Assembly (NCBI GenBank): GCA_031262105.1
Contig: JAISIH010000052.1
Coordinates: 1 to 60,438, forward strand
Length of the DNA: 60,438 nt
Origin: Ruminococcus sp.
GTDB lineage: Bacteria; Bacillota; Clostridia; Oscillospirales; Ruminococcaceae
Direction of reading: 5' to 3'
Position numbers and translations under genes: made by a program
Notes under the pieces: generated by a model
The model's database searches: none
The model's input: only the letters and a program-made list of their open reading frames with translations
Told to the model about the DNA's origin: nothing
In this document: piece after piece, positions 46,083 to 55,891 of the stretch
Layout: each line of letters starts with the position of its first letter
How positions within the stretch are numbered: position 1 is the stretch's first letter

Positions 46083-47378
46083 TTATTCTTGCGGTAATTT
46101 GCCGCCTTGGGTTACTTCGATATTCGGGGGGGATTGTGGATCCGGTGGAGTCGGCACTTCAACGGTCGTTAGTTTACCGATTTTTGCGGTGAAGTCAGTG
46201 CCGCTTCTTGCGATGTTTCTTGCGGCGAGGGAGTAAAGATCGCTTGAAACTGTTATGAGCTGTAAAAAGCGTTTTGCGGCGGGGATAGGGGTCTCAAACA
46301 GCTCCTTTATGTCGGAGGAGAACGGAATCGCAAGGCGGTTTTTCTGCTCTGCGTTCTTCTCGCGGGAAGCCTTTATTATCTCGACACCGCGGTCATTGAA
46401 GGCTAAAATCCGACCGAACGACGGCGGCATCATTAAGTCTGAACTAATCGCGCCGATATAAAGGCTTAAAAGAATTCTGCGGATACGCGACATTGTGTAA
46501 CGCTTTGTCTTGACAAATTCGAGGAATTCATCGAGAGAAACTGCGGCTTTTCCCGCTTCAAAGAGGCGGTTTTCAAGCCCTTGTCCCACATCGGGGAGCA
46601 TTGCAAGCTGTTGCGGTACGGATTTGCGGAGTAGACAGAGAAGCTCACGCTCGAGGTTGTCAAAATAACAGAGGGTTTCGTTCTCTTCGTATTCTTTAAC
46701 AGCCGCCAAAGTCTCTTCGGGAACAAATTCCGATATATCATCGCCGTCTTCAATCATCTGTCTTATCTTCGAGGCAGAAGCGAAATTCTCGACTGTATCA
46801 TCGGAGTCGTGGTAAGTCCCGGAACGCTTTATCGGCAAGATTTCGATACCGAGGCTTAGATAATCAATTGCCTTAATATATTCGACGGCAAGGATGTTGT
46901 TCGGGTCGTCGAAAACGTCCGCGATAAGCGGTCCGGCTTCAAGCCCGATAATCTCCTGAACAGCCTGCGGATAGGAGATACCCTGTTCTAAAAGCGGGCG
47001 GATTTTTTCGGGAGCAGAAGCTTTCGCCGAGGCATCCGCGGCAGTCTTAAGCATCTCGAGGGAAGGGTTTTCACAGCCGAACGATAATCCGTCAACACAA
47101 CCGAGCGCCCCGATCATCATTATCCCGGCACGTGCAAAAAGTTCTGCCGAGGCGAGGGAATACGGCACAGGGAGTTCAAGCACAAGGTCAACGCCGTTTG
47201 CAACTGCTATTTCCGCACGCCTGAACTTGTCGATAAGCGCAACATCGCCGCGCTGAACGTAGTTACCGCTCATGACTGCAACGATATGTGTTGCTCCTGC
47301 GGCGCGAACCTGTTCGATATGGTGTTTGTGACCGTTGTGAAAGGGATTGTACTCAGCAATGATTCCGAATGTTTTCAT
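46083..47378 (-). CDS. tmcAL: tRNA(Met) cytidine acetate ligase (TmcAL/YlbM-like nucleotidyltransferase)
   Basis: GIIAEYNPFHNGHKHHIEQVR..., MSGNYVQRGDVALIDKFRRAEIA. Confidence 0.9.
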   Translation of the reverse strand: MKTFGIIAEYNPFHNGHKHHIEQVRAAGATHIVAVMSGNYVQRGDVALIDKFRRAEIAVANGVDLVLELPVPYSLASAELFARAGIMMIGALGCVDGLSFGCENPSLEMLKTAADASAKASAPEKIRPLLEQGISYPQAVQEIIGLEAGPLIADVFDDPNNILAVEYIKAIDYLSLGIEILPIKRSGTYHDSDDTVENFASASKIRQMIEDGDDISEFVPEETLAAVKEYEENETLCYFDNLERELLCLLRKSVPQQLAMLPDVGQGLENRLFEAGKAAVSLDEFLEFVKTKRYTMSRIRRILLSLYIGAISSDLMMPPSFGRILAFNDRGVEIIKASREKNAEQKNRLAIPFSSDIKELFETPIPAAKRFLQLITVSSDLYSLAARNIARSGTDFTAKIGKLTTVEVPTPPDPQSPPNIEVTQGGKLPQE

Positions 47379-47405
47379 CTTTTAAGATAACTCTTTCTTT
47401 TTCTT

Positions 47406-47915
47406 TTATTTTATATACATCAAAATCGGATAACCGTCGGTGTATTCTTTTATTATAGATGGGTGAAGCTTTGCGTATTCGGTAATTACTTCCGCAAGCC
47501 AGTTTTCAAGGAGACCGATAATTGAAGAGAAACTGTTTTCAAGGATTGGCTTGCAAAGAAGCGAAAGGGATATGAGGAGCTTGCCTTCCTGCGACATAAT
47601 TCTAAATGGCCAAATTTGACATTCAAACGGCTTTTCATTCGAGAGTTTACAGCCGTTTTCGTCAAGCATCGGGCAGTTATATCGCTCGGGCTGGTATCTG
47701 TATTTCGGGTCTGTCTGCGGCGATTCCGTCATTACAAAGAGGCTGCCGCCCGATTCCCTCGATACAAACTTAGTCTCGGGGTAACGTTTTGATATAATCC
47801 CTCGCAGGTCGTCGTTAATTACCGGGGTTTCCCAGATGTCGTATCTTGTGAACCAACAGCAAAGCCTGCAATTCGCGCAATCTTCGCTTGTTATAAGGCT
47901 GTCTATGATTGACAT
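47406..47915 (-). CDS. YkgJ-type cysteine-cluster protein
   Basis: MSIIDSLITSEDCANCRLCCWFTRYDIWETP...CPMLDENGCKLSNEKPFECQIWPFRI; start set at 47915 because the upstream gene's stop codon is at 47917-47919. Confidence 0.78.
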   Translation of the reverse strand: MSIIDSLITSEDCANCRLCCWFTRYDIWETPVINDDLRGIISKRYPETKFVSRESGGSLFVMTESPQTDPKYRYQPERYNCPMLDENGCKLSNEKPFECQIWPFRIMSQEGKLLISLSLLCKPILENSFSSIIGLLENWLAEVITEYAKLHPSIIKEYTDGYPILMYIK

Positions 47916-47916
47916 T

Positions 47917-48663
47917 CTAACTCCCTCGCCTGATATCCCTCTTGATTTCGGGACGCCATCTGTCGCGCAGTCTTGTGTATCTCTTCGCTTTTGCGGCGCG
48001 TTCGAGCATTTCTTCGCGGAAACGTGTGCGGCGAGCTTCTCTTTCGCGGACATTCCCGGCGACAAGGAAGATGCGCTGGGCTATACGGAGGGGGAGGGCG
48101 AAATTGTCGGTTATGGTGAATCTGCCGACAGACAAGCCTCTGTTTTCTGCGGTAAAATCGTCGAAGATTATTTCATTGTCGATGGGTTTTATTGTTAACT
48201 GCTCCGCCGGCTCTTTATAAAAGCGAGCGTATTTTCCGCCGCCTTTAAGCTTGAATGTGATCTTGTTATTTCTGATAATAATATCGTCTATGTCGCGAAT
48301 GTCGCATATCCAGAGTTTCTTGTGAATTTTTTTAGAAAATATTTCCATCCCGGAATATTCCGAGATAACCAAACTCTTTTCATTAATTTGTATAAAAGAG
48401 TGGGATTTATGCATACGGAGGAGTGTGTCAATGATTTTTCCGCCGAAAGCACACATTATAAATGCGTAAAGGAGCGAAATCGACAGCCCCGAAAGTATAA
48501 GCCTGTTAACAAACCTTGAAGCATCACCGGGAATAACGAAAATTATCGTTATTATAAAAGCCGCGAAGATAAATGCAATTGCCGGTATACACGCAACCAA
48601 AAGCCGCTTGTAATATCTTTGCCGGAGCTTTTGCAAAAAAGCGGGAAAGATTTTCTTATTCAT
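47917..48663 (-). CDS. Hypothetical membrane protein
   Basis: Two N-terminal TM segments (LLVACIPAIAFIFAAFIITIIFVI, LILSGLSISLLYAFIMCAF), basic C-terminus. Confidence 0.6.
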   Translation of the reverse strand: MNKKIFPAFLQKLRQRYYKRLLVACIPAIAFIFAAFIITIIFVIPGDASRFVNRLILSGLSISLLYAFIMCAFGGKIIDTLLRMHKSHSFIQINEKSLVISEYSGMEIFSKKIHKKLWICDIRDIDDIIIRNNKITFKLKGGGKYARFYKEPAEQLTIKPIDNEIIFDDFTAENRGLSVGRFTITDNFALPLRIAQRIFLVAGNVREREARRTRFREEMLERAAKAKRYTRLRDRWRPEIKRDIRRGS

Positions 48664-48838
48664 CTGTAATACAATTTATCATAGTGTTTTATTTCAATAC
48701 TTATGACTTCCCTCATCAATTATAACATGATATTTATCGTATGTCAAGCATTTTTCATAAATGTAAGTAAAATTATTCAAAGTTAAATGTGGTTTACATA
48801 AAATTAATTAAAAATTTACAATTTTCGCGCTTTTTTGC

Positions 48839-48867
48839 TTGACAAAAATTAATTTTTATGATAAACT
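48839..48867 (+). promoter_or_regulatory. Promoter upstream of SSS symporter
   Basis: TTGACA - 17 bp - TAAACT. Confidence 0.55.
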
Positions 48868-48963
48868 TATAAGGTGCTTTATCGCGTTAAATCAATAACG
48901 CAGTAACGCATTAGCGCAACAAATTGCAAATTTAATTTATCCAACGATTGGGGTTTACGGTTC

Positions 48964-50529
48964 ATGCTTTACGTAATAGTCGCGATATACATTCTTATAA
49001 TGCTCGGGATCGGGTTTTGGTGCAGGAAGCACACCAATAACGTCGAGTCTTTCGTCCTCGGCGGGAGGTCGCTCGGCGGTTGGTTTACTGCTTTTGCCTA
49101 TGGCACGTCGTATTTCTCAGCGGTTGTTTTTATCGGTTATGCCGGGCAGTTCGGATGGAGCTATGGGGCGGCGGCGACTTGGATCGGTATCGGGAACGCA
49201 ATTCTCGGCTCGATGCTGCCTTGGATAATTTTGGGCAACCGCACAAGACATATGTCGAAGGTTCTTGAAGCGGCGACAATGCCTGAATTTTTCGAGAGGC
49301 GTTATGACTCGAAGGCACTTAAAACCGTTTCCGCCCTGATAGTCTTCATCTTCCTTATTCCTTATACGGCGTCGGTTTATAACGGCTTGTCAAGGCTCTT
49401 TAACATGGCTTTTGACATACCTTACGAATACTGCATAATTGCGATGGCGGTGCTTACTGCTGTTTATGTTATCGCGGGCGGTTATATGGCGACGGCGATT
49501 AACGACTTTATTCAAGGCTTAATTATGCTTGTCGGAATTGCGGCAGTGGTTATCTGCGTCGTTGAAGCGAAGGGTGGCTTAACCGAATCGCTCCTCGGTC
49601 TCGGGAAAATTTCGGACGCTTCTGTTCCCGAAAATTCCCTCAACACAATCTTCGGCCCCGACCCGATTAACCTTTTCGGCGTTATAATTTTAACATCCCT
49701 CGGAACATGGGGTTTGCCGCAGATGGTTCAAAAATTCTATGCGGTTAAGGACAAGCCCTCGATCGTCCGCGGAACGGTTATTTCAACGATTTTCGCGCTT
49801 ATAGTTGCCGGCGGTTCATACTTCATGGGCGGATTCGGCAGACTCTTCGCCTCCGCAACAAATGAAGAAGCTCTCGAAACCGGTCGTGTAATGATTCAAA
49901 GCGTTAACGGGAAACTTTCTTACGATTCAATCGTCCCGGCAATGTTAAAATCGGCTCTGCCCGAACTTTTAATCGGCGTAGTCGTTGTGCTGGTTCTTTC
50001 CGCTTCAATGTCAACCCTCTCATCACTCGTTTTAACCTCCGGCTCAACGATAACTATCGACCTTATAAAACCGAACGTTAAAAAAGGACTCACCGACAAA
50101 AAGCAGATCCTTATCATGCGAATATTAATCGCAGTCTTCCTCCTCGTCTCCGTCGTAATCGCGCTTAACCCGAACACCTATATCACAACGCTCATGTCAA
50201 TCTCATGGGGCGCGCTTGCGGGAGCATTCCTTGCGCCGTTCATGTACGGGCTTTTCTCGAAGAAGATTACCCGCGTTGCCGTTTGGGTAAGCTTTGCTCT
50301 CGGCGTAGGGATAACACTCGTCCATATGTTTATATTCAGCCTCGGCTTCTTCCCGGAACTTACTAAAGCAGCCGCTTCGCTTCCGCTTAATCTTGCTTCG
50401 CCGATTAATGCGGGTGCGGGTGCAATGGTTATAACACTCATTGTAACACCGATAGTCAGCAGATTTACGAAAGTCAAAAATACCGCTCACGTCGATAAAA
50501 TCTTCGACGATTGCGGTACCTTTGAATAA
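48964..50529 (+). CDS. Sodium:solute symporter (SSS family, PutP-like)
   Basis: GFWCRKHTNNVESFVLGGRSLGGWFTAFAYGTSYFSAVVFIGYAG; 12-13 TM pattern. Confidence 0.9.
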   Translation: MLYVIVAIYILIMLGIGFWCRKHTNNVESFVLGGRSLGGWFTAFAYGTSYFSAVVFIGYAGQFGWSYGAAATWIGIGNAILGSMLPWIILGNRTRHMSKVLEAATMPEFFERRYDSKALKTVSALIVFIFLIPYTASVYNGLSRLFNMAFDIPYEYCIIAMAVLTAVYVIAGGYMATAINDFIQGLIMLVGIAAVVICVVEAKGGLTESLLGLGKISDASVPENSLNTIFGPDPINLFGVIILTSLGTWGLPQMVQKFYAVKDKPSIVRGTVISTIFALIVAGGSYFMGGFGRLFASATNEEALETGRVMIQSVNGKLSYDSIVPAMLKSALPELLIGVVVVLVLSASMSTLSSLVLTSGSTITIDLIKPNVKKGLTDKKQILIMRILIAVFLLVSVVIALNPNTYITTLMSISWGALAGAFLAPFMYGLFSKKITRVAVWVSFALGVGITLVHMFIFSLGFFPELTKAAASLPLNLASPINAGAGAMVITLIVTPIVSRFTKVKNTAHVDKIFDDCGTFE

Positions 50530-50552
50530 AAAACCCGGTAGCATTTTGTTTC

Positions 50553-50592
50553 GGGGCAGTCAGCCTGACTACCCCGGAACTCTTTTTATTTT
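50553..50592 (+). terminator. Terminator after SSS symporter
   Basis: GGGGCAGTCAG-C-CTGACTACCCC followed by T-rich tract. Confidence 0.7.
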
Positions 50593-51999
50593 TTACACCA
50601 TGTGTATTTTTTTAGCGGCGTCTGAGTGCTTGTCAATATTATAGAGCCTGTCGCGGCGGTCCTTGAAGAACTTCGGCGCAACCTTCGGGAACATCGCGTA
50701 TGTTAGGACGTCTTCCGGCTGTTCCGACCATTCCGCACATTCTATTTTAAGCTTTTCAAGCTCGGGTTCGAGGAGATCGGCAGGGCGGCAGGTTATAGCC
50801 TTTTCATCGCCCAAAATCTTCTTCTTGAATTCGTCCGAAATCTCGGTAGGCGTCTTGCCGTAACGTCCCGCAACCATCTCGCGGAACTCTGAAGTAACCA
50901 TCTTATAACGTTCGCCGTTAACGATATTGAACACCGCCTGTGTCCCGACAATCTGCGAAGTCGGTGTAACGAGCGGGGGATTGCCGGAGTCGGCGCGAAC
51001 GCGGGGAACTTCCTGTAAAACATCGGTGAATTGGTCTTCTTTTCCGGCTTGCTTAAGCTGTGAAAGAAGGTTTGAAAGCATACCGCCCGGAACTTGATAG
51101 ATAAGTGCGTTTGCATCAACCGCAAGCATCTTCGGGTCAAGCTGTCCGCTCTTTATATATTTCGCGCGGAGTGTCATGAAATAATCTCGGATTTCGTTGA
51201 GCAGAACAAGGTCAAGCCCCGTGTCGTACTCTGTGCCGGCAAGCGCGGCGACGAGAGATTCGGTCGGCATATGCGAGGTGCCGTTGGCGAGGGGTGACAT
51301 CGCCGTGTCGCAGATGTCTGCTCCCGCTTCGATGCCCTTCATCATACACATTGAAGCAAGCCCCGAGGTGTAGTGGGTGTGAAGCTGTATCGGTAGGTTT
51401 GTAACCTCCTTGAGTGCCTTAACGAGAGATTCCGTGCGGTATGGCGTTAAGAGTGCCGCCATATCTTTAATGCAGATTGAGTCTGCACCTTCTGCTTCAA
51501 TCTGCTTCGCGTAATCCCCAAAATATTTGTCGGTGAAGACTTCGCCGAGCGTGTAAGAAATCGCGACCTGAGCGTGGGCGCCCTCTTTTTTTGCCGCCTT
51601 AATTGCGGTTTTGAGGTTTCTTATGTCATTAAGCGCATCGAAAATTCTGATTATATCAATGCCGTTTGAAACTGATTTTTGCACAAAATATTCAAGCACA
51701 TCATCGGCGTAATGCCTGTAGCCGAGCATATTCTGCCCGCGAAACAGCATCTGGAGCTTCGAGTTCGGCATTTCGCGGCGAATAATCCGCAGTCTCTCCC
51801 AAGGGTCTTCGTTAAGGAAGCGGATACAGCTGTCGAAGGTTGCCCCGCCCCAACATTCCACCGAGTGGAAGCCGATCTTGTCCATCTTTGATAATATCGG
51901 GAGCATTTCATCTATAGTCATGCGGGTAGCTATGAGCGACTGATGCGCATCACGCAGCACCGTTTCGGTTATACCGATTTTTTTTGCCATTTTTAACAC
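50593..51999 (-). CDS. oadA: Oxaloacetate decarboxylase alpha / transcarboxylase 5S-type carboxyltransferase
   Basis: ITETVLRDAHQSLIATRM..., RFLNEDPWERLRIIRREMPNSKLQMLFRGQNMLGYRHYADD, LHTHYTSGLASM. Confidence 0.93.
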   Translation of the reverse strand: MLKMAKKIGITETVLRDAHQSLIATRMTIDEMLPILSKMDKIGFHSVECWGGATFDSCIRFLNEDPWERLRIIRREMPNSKLQMLFRGQNMLGYRHYADDVLEYFVQKSVSNGIDIIRIFDALNDIRNLKTAIKAAKKEGAHAQVAISYTLGEVFTDKYFGDYAKQIEAEGADSICIKDMAALLTPYRTESLVKALKEVTNLPIQLHTHYTSGLASMCMMKGIEAGADICDTAMSPLANGTSHMPTESLVAALAGTEYDTGLDLVLLNEIRDYFMTLRAKYIKSGQLDPKMLAVDANALIYQVPGGMLSNLLSQLKQAGKEDQFTDVLQEVPRVRADSGNPPLVTPTSQIVGTQAVFNIVNGERYKMVTSEFREMVAGRYGKTPTEISDEFKKKILGDEKAITCRPADLLEPELEKLKIECAEWSEQPEDVLTYAMFPKVAPKFFKDRRDRLYNIDKHSDAAKKIHMV

Positions 52000-52007
52000 G
52001 CTCCTTT

Positions 52008-52379
52008 TTATGAAATAACTGCTAAGATTTGGTCTGAGGTAACTGCCGCACCCTTTTCAACGTTAACCGAAGCGAGCGTTCCGTCAATCGGCGCAACAAT
52101 ATCATTTTCCATCTTCATTGCCTCTAAAACGAGGATAACCTGTCCCTTTTTCACGGAAGAACCGGCGGTTGCCTTAATGTCAAGGATAGTTCCGGGCATC
52201 GGTGCTTTAATCTGTGTTCCGCCTGAAACGACAGGAGCCGCCGGTGCGGGAGCAGCCGGAGCAGGAGCGGAAACTGCCGCAGGTGCAGGGGCAACAGGAG
52301 CAGCCGCGTTTTGTCCGTCGGTTTCTTCAACCGATACATCATATGCCACGCCGTTAACGGTTATATTATATCTTTTCAT
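52008..52379 (-). CDS. Biotin carboxyl carrier (biotinyl/lipoyl domain) protein
   Basis: Ala/Pro linker then [38 protein letters not shown] (EAMKM biotinylation motif). Confidence 0.95.
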   Translation of the reverse strand: MKRYNITVNGVAYDVSVEETDGQNAAAPVAPAPAAVSAPAPAAPAPAAPVVSGGTQIKAPMPGTILDIKATAGSSVKKGQVILVLEAMKMENDIVAPIDGTLASVNVEKGAAVTSDQILAVIS

Positions 52380-52405
52380 ATATTTCTATATCTCCTAAAA
52401 TGATT

Positions 52406-53662
52406 TTATTGCGCGTTGTGCTTACGGTTAAAGCCGTGGGCAATGCGCTTGCCGAAGGTTATATCAAGAGCGGAAGCAATCGTTTTGTACGCGGTTTCGG
52501 GGGTTAAAAGAGCGGTAATTATGCCGGAAGAAAGAGCGTTTTTCGCCGACATTTCGGACTCATATTCTGCCGCAAGTTCGCCCCGTTTAGCGGTAAGATC
52601 CTTGCACTCCTTGAGCTTGTCGTGATGTAAAAACTCGACGGCGGAGAGCGGCGCAAGGGGAGCGATAATGGCGTTTTCATACGCGTAAACCGCGTCCGCA
52701 TTCGCCGAAACGAAAACCGATAATGCAGAGCCGTAAACCCTGCCGGTAACGAGCGTAATTTTGCGGGTTGAAGCATTTGCGTAAGCGGAAGAAAGCTTCA
52801 CAGCCGCCTTAAGGCAAGCCGATTTTGAGAAGCCGTCCGTGTCTAAAACCGTTACAATCGGTATCGAATATGCATCGCAAATGTTAACAAATTTAGCTAT
52901 CTTTGCAGAATCTTCACATTCGATTTGGTCACCCACGCCGACAAAACCGCAGATCGCGCCGTTTACAGTGCCGAACGCAGTTTTTGATGCCTTAGCGGTA
53001 TCTTCAAAAAGCGAAATGAGCGAGCCTTTTTCCGCAAGCCCGGCTATAACAGCCACAGTGTCCCCGACAGGCAAGCTTTCGGGAGCATCTGCCTCGAATT
53101 CGGGCAGGGGAGAGAGGTTATTGAGCGGCAATTTTTCAAGGAGAGAAGCAGTATTCTTAAGCGACTCTTCCATATTTTCGGTTATAATCGCAACTGCGCC
53201 GTCTGTAACATCGTTTTCATTACCCGGCGCGGTGTAAATTTCCGCCGATTTTGTGGCAATGAAAAGGTCGGCGGACGCCGCAATTACCGCAAGCGAACCC
53301 GCGCAAACCCCCTGTGTAAGCGCAATCTGCGGGATAACGCCGGAAAGGTCGGAAACTTTCTTGAGGACTTTTCCGTAAAAGCCCAAAACCGCCGCGCCGT
53401 CATCTATGTACGCGCCGTTTGAGCTGTAAACAGCAACAACGGGCATACCGCTTTTTGCCGCAAAATCAAGCGACGAGCATATTTTTTCGGACGTGTTCTT
53501 GTCCATAACGCCGTCGAAAATATAGGCAAGCGCGGGCGAACCCTTAACATAACCGTACGCGGAGGTAACATTCCCGAAACCGGGGTAAATTTCGCTGTAA
53601 CTGCTGTCGTCGAAAAGATTATCTAAAATCTCTTTCTCCGTCATTTTAATCTTATCGGGCAT
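52406..53662 (-). CDS. Shortened carboxyl transferase-family protein (MmdA/PccB/12S-like)
   Basis: Two crotonase-like halves: SGVIPQIALTQGVCAGSLAVIAASADLFIA and CDAYSIPIVTVLDTDGFSKS...; 418 aa; directly upstream of BCCP and oadA. Confidence 0.75.
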   Translation of the reverse strand: MPDKIKMTEKEILDNLFDDSSYSEIYPGFGNVTSAYGYVKGSPALAYIFDGVMDKNTSEKICSSLDFAAKSGMPVVAVYSSNGAYIDDGAAVLGFYGKVLKKVSDLSGVIPQIALTQGVCAGSLAVIAASADLFIATKSAEIYTAPGNENDVTDGAVAIITENMEESLKNTASLLEKLPLNNLSPLPEFEADAPESLPVGDTVAVIAGLAEKGSLISLFEDTAKASKTAFGTVNGAICGFVGVGDQIECEDSAKIAKFVNICDAYSIPIVTVLDTDGFSKSACLKAAVKLSSAYANASTRKITLVTGRVYGSALSVFVSANADAVYAYENAIIAPLAPLSAVEFLHHDKLKECKDLTAKRGELAAEYESEMSAKNALSSGIITALLTPETAYKTIASALDITFGKRIAHGFNRKHNAQ

Positions 53663-53789
53663 ACAAAAATCCCTCTCTATATAAACTTTAGAAAAAATCC
53701 AAAATCAAATTCAGTATAACACATATCGAACGAAATTACAATAGCTTTCGCAAAATTTTAAGTTTTTGTCAATAGTTTGTACGCAATTA

Positions 53790-53830
53790 AAAAAACCACG
53801 CCAACTAATTAATAGTTTGCGTGGTTTTTT
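53790..53830. terminator. Terminator-like hairpin 3' of rluB-type gene
   Basis: AAAACCACGCcAACTA...TAGTTtGCGTGGTTTTTT. Confidence 0.75.
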
Positions 53831-53833
53831 ACT

Positions 53834-54580
53834 TTACTTAACCGCATTTTTTATCGCAATAATTTCTGCCGCGGTAAGGTCTCGAAAAGTCCCGGGTTTA
53901 AGCATACCGAGCTTTAGCGGTCCTTCTGCAATCCGCTTAAGCCTTACGACGGTAAGCCCTGCCGCCTCGCACATACGGCGAATTTGGCGGTTTTTTCCTT
54001 CGCGGATAACTATTAACAAAACCGAGCGTTTCGCTTCTGTTAACAAAACCTCGACATGAGCGGCGGCTGTGGTCTTTATGTCGGGTTCTTCAGGCGTCCC
54101 GAAATTGAGCTTCATGGGGAGCGAAAGCTTTGTGAGCTGTTCTTCTGTGATAACTTCGCGGATGGTTACGCGATAGGATTTCGCAATCTCGCGGGAGGGG
54201 TGCATAACCGCCTGCGCAAGCTTCCCGTCGTTGGTGAAAAGGAGCAGCCCCTCGGTGTCCTTATCAAGCCGCCCGATTGGATAAACCCGCTCGTCAACGC
54301 CAGCAAGGAGCATTGTAACATTTTTCCTGTCAAGTTCATCATTCATCGTCGTAACGTACCCGCGCGGCTTGTTAAGCATTATGTAACGCAGGGCGCGGTG
54401 CTTCTCACGCCTTAGCGGAACGCCGTTCACTGTGACAATATCTCTTGCCGTCGCGCCGTCCCCGACCTTAACGTTCCTGCCGTTAACCTTAACCGCGCCG
54501 GAAGCGATTAGCTCCTCGGCTTTTCGCCTTGAACATAAACCGCTTTCGGATATTATTTTTTGCAGTCTGATTTTTTCCAT
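53834..54580 (-). CDS. rluB: RsuA/RluB-family rRNA pseudouridine synthase
   Basis: S4 domain at N-terminus (IRLQKIISESGLCSRRKAEELI), GRLDKDTEGLLLFTNDG. Confidence 0.92.
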   Translation of the reverse strand: MEKIRLQKIISESGLCSRRKAEELIASGAVKVNGRNVKVGDGATARDIVTVNGVPLRREKHRALRYIMLNKPRGYVTTMNDELDRKNVTMLLAGVDERVYPIGRLDKDTEGLLLFTNDGKLAQAVMHPSREIAKSYRVTIREVITEEQLTKLSLPMKLNFGTPEEPDIKTTAAAHVEVLLTEAKRSVLLIVIREGKNRQIRRMCEAAGLTVVRLKRIAEGPLKLGMLKPGTFRDLTAAEIIAIKNAVK

Positions 54581-54588
54581 AAATTCCT

Positions 54589-55821
54589 TTATACATACTT
54601 CTTCAAGAAGTCTATAATCACGTAGTAGAGTGCCTTCGGTTGTTTTCGCGTTATCTTTTCGACATTTTCACCGGCAATAATCGAAACTTCGTCAACCACA
54701 TTTCCGTCATATATAAATTCAGCCCTGCCGACAGTTTGCCCCGCTGTCACCGGCGCGTAAATGAATTCCGGCAAAATTATACTGCAATCGAATTCGGGGA
54801 TTTCGCCCTTAACGGACATAAATATCGGTTTTCGTTCAAGGCTTAGCGGAACTTCGTCAGCATCCCCGCCGACAACATCAATCGCAAAATCTTCCGGCGC
54901 ATTAAATTCCGCCTCAACAGCCTTAACCGCCTCAAAACCGTAATTAAGGAGTTTGGTATGGTCTGCCCAATCGTTCGGGGCGTCGAGTGTACAGCAGATT
55001 AGCTTTACACCGCCTCGCTCCGCCGCCGAGATAAGGCATCGCCCCGCTTCGTCCGTGAAGCCGGTTTTTACGCCGATACAACCGTCATAGAGGGAGAGAA
55101 GCTTGTTGCTGTTCGAGAGCCAACGCTTGTACGGCGGGTTTCCGTATTCAAGTTTAATGCTTTCTGTTGCGGCAATCTTCGCGAAATCGGGGTTTTCGAG
55201 AGCCGCTCTTGTGAGGATAGCCATATCGGAGGCGGTCGAATAGTGGTTTGCGGCGTGAAGCCCGGAGGGGGTTATAAAATGTGAATTGATCATGCCGAGA
55301 GTTGCCGCCTTGCGGTTCATCAGTTCAGAAAATCCCGCAGTTCCGCCGCCCAAAATATAAGCCGTCGCATTCGCCGCGTCGTTCCCGGAGGGGAGCATCA
55401 TGCCGTAACACAGGTCAAGCTTTGAAACAAGATCGCCCTCAAGAAGCCCCATTGAAGACCCTTCGACTAAGATTTCAGGCCCCATAACAAATTCGGTTTC
55501 GAGACCGCCGCTTTCAAGCATCAAAAGGGTAGTCATAATCTTCGTCGTCGAAGCCATCGGAAGACGTTCGTTCTCGTTTTTGCCGTAAACAATCTGCCCG
55601 GTTTTTGCGTCAATTAAGACGGCTGCTTTCGCAGAAATTTCCGGCGGTGTTAAGGCATCTTCTTTGTTCGTGATAACGGTTGATAAAGCGCCCGAATCAG
55701 CCGACAAGGCATATGTCTTTACACCAAAAAATGTATACATTAGCACGGAAACAACGCCGATTGCGGTTATTATGCCGAAAACTTTTATAACAGCGTTCTT
55801 TTTTCTTCTTTTGCGAAACAT
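54589..55821 (-). CDS. D-alanyl-D-alanine carboxypeptidase (DacF-like)
   Basis: MASTTKIMTTLL (SxxK), PSGNDAAN, GVKTGFTDEAGRCLISAAER (KTG). Confidence 0.92.
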   Translation of the reverse strand: MFRKRRKKNAVIKVFGIITAIGVVSVLMYTFFGVKTYALSADSGALSTVITNKEDALTPPEISAKAAVLIDAKTGQIVYGKNENERLPMASTTKIMTTLLMLESGGLETEFVMGPEILVEGSSMGLLEGDLVSKLDLCYGMMLPSGNDAANATAYILGGGTAGFSELMNRKAATLGMINSHFITPSGLHAANHYSTASDMAILTRAALENPDFAKIAATESIKLEYGNPPYKRWLSNSNKLLSLYDGCIGVKTGFTDEAGRCLISAAERGGVKLICCTLDAPNDWADHTKLLNYGFEAVKAVEAEFNAPEDFAIDVVGGDADEVPLSLERKPIFMSVKGEIPEFDCSIILPEFIYAPVTAGQTVGRAEFIYDGNVVDEVSIIAGENVEKITRKQPKALYYVIIDFLKKYV

Positions 55822-55891
55822 CTAAACACTCCCGATTATATTTATATATAATCAGTTTGTGTAGTAACTTCGCCGTTATAGATGGAAAAAT

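Noticed and set aside
47915-48065. N-terminal extension of the YkgJ-type ORF (MSPGMSAKEKL...)
   Set aside because: Extension overlaps the upstream gene's coding sequence; the internal Met at 47915 fits right after the upstream stop.
55834-55853. GATTATA-N6-TATAATC palindrome between the carboxypeptidase and GerW genes
   Set aside because: Low-complexity AT palindrome without a T-tract or recognisable promoter spacing; may be chance.
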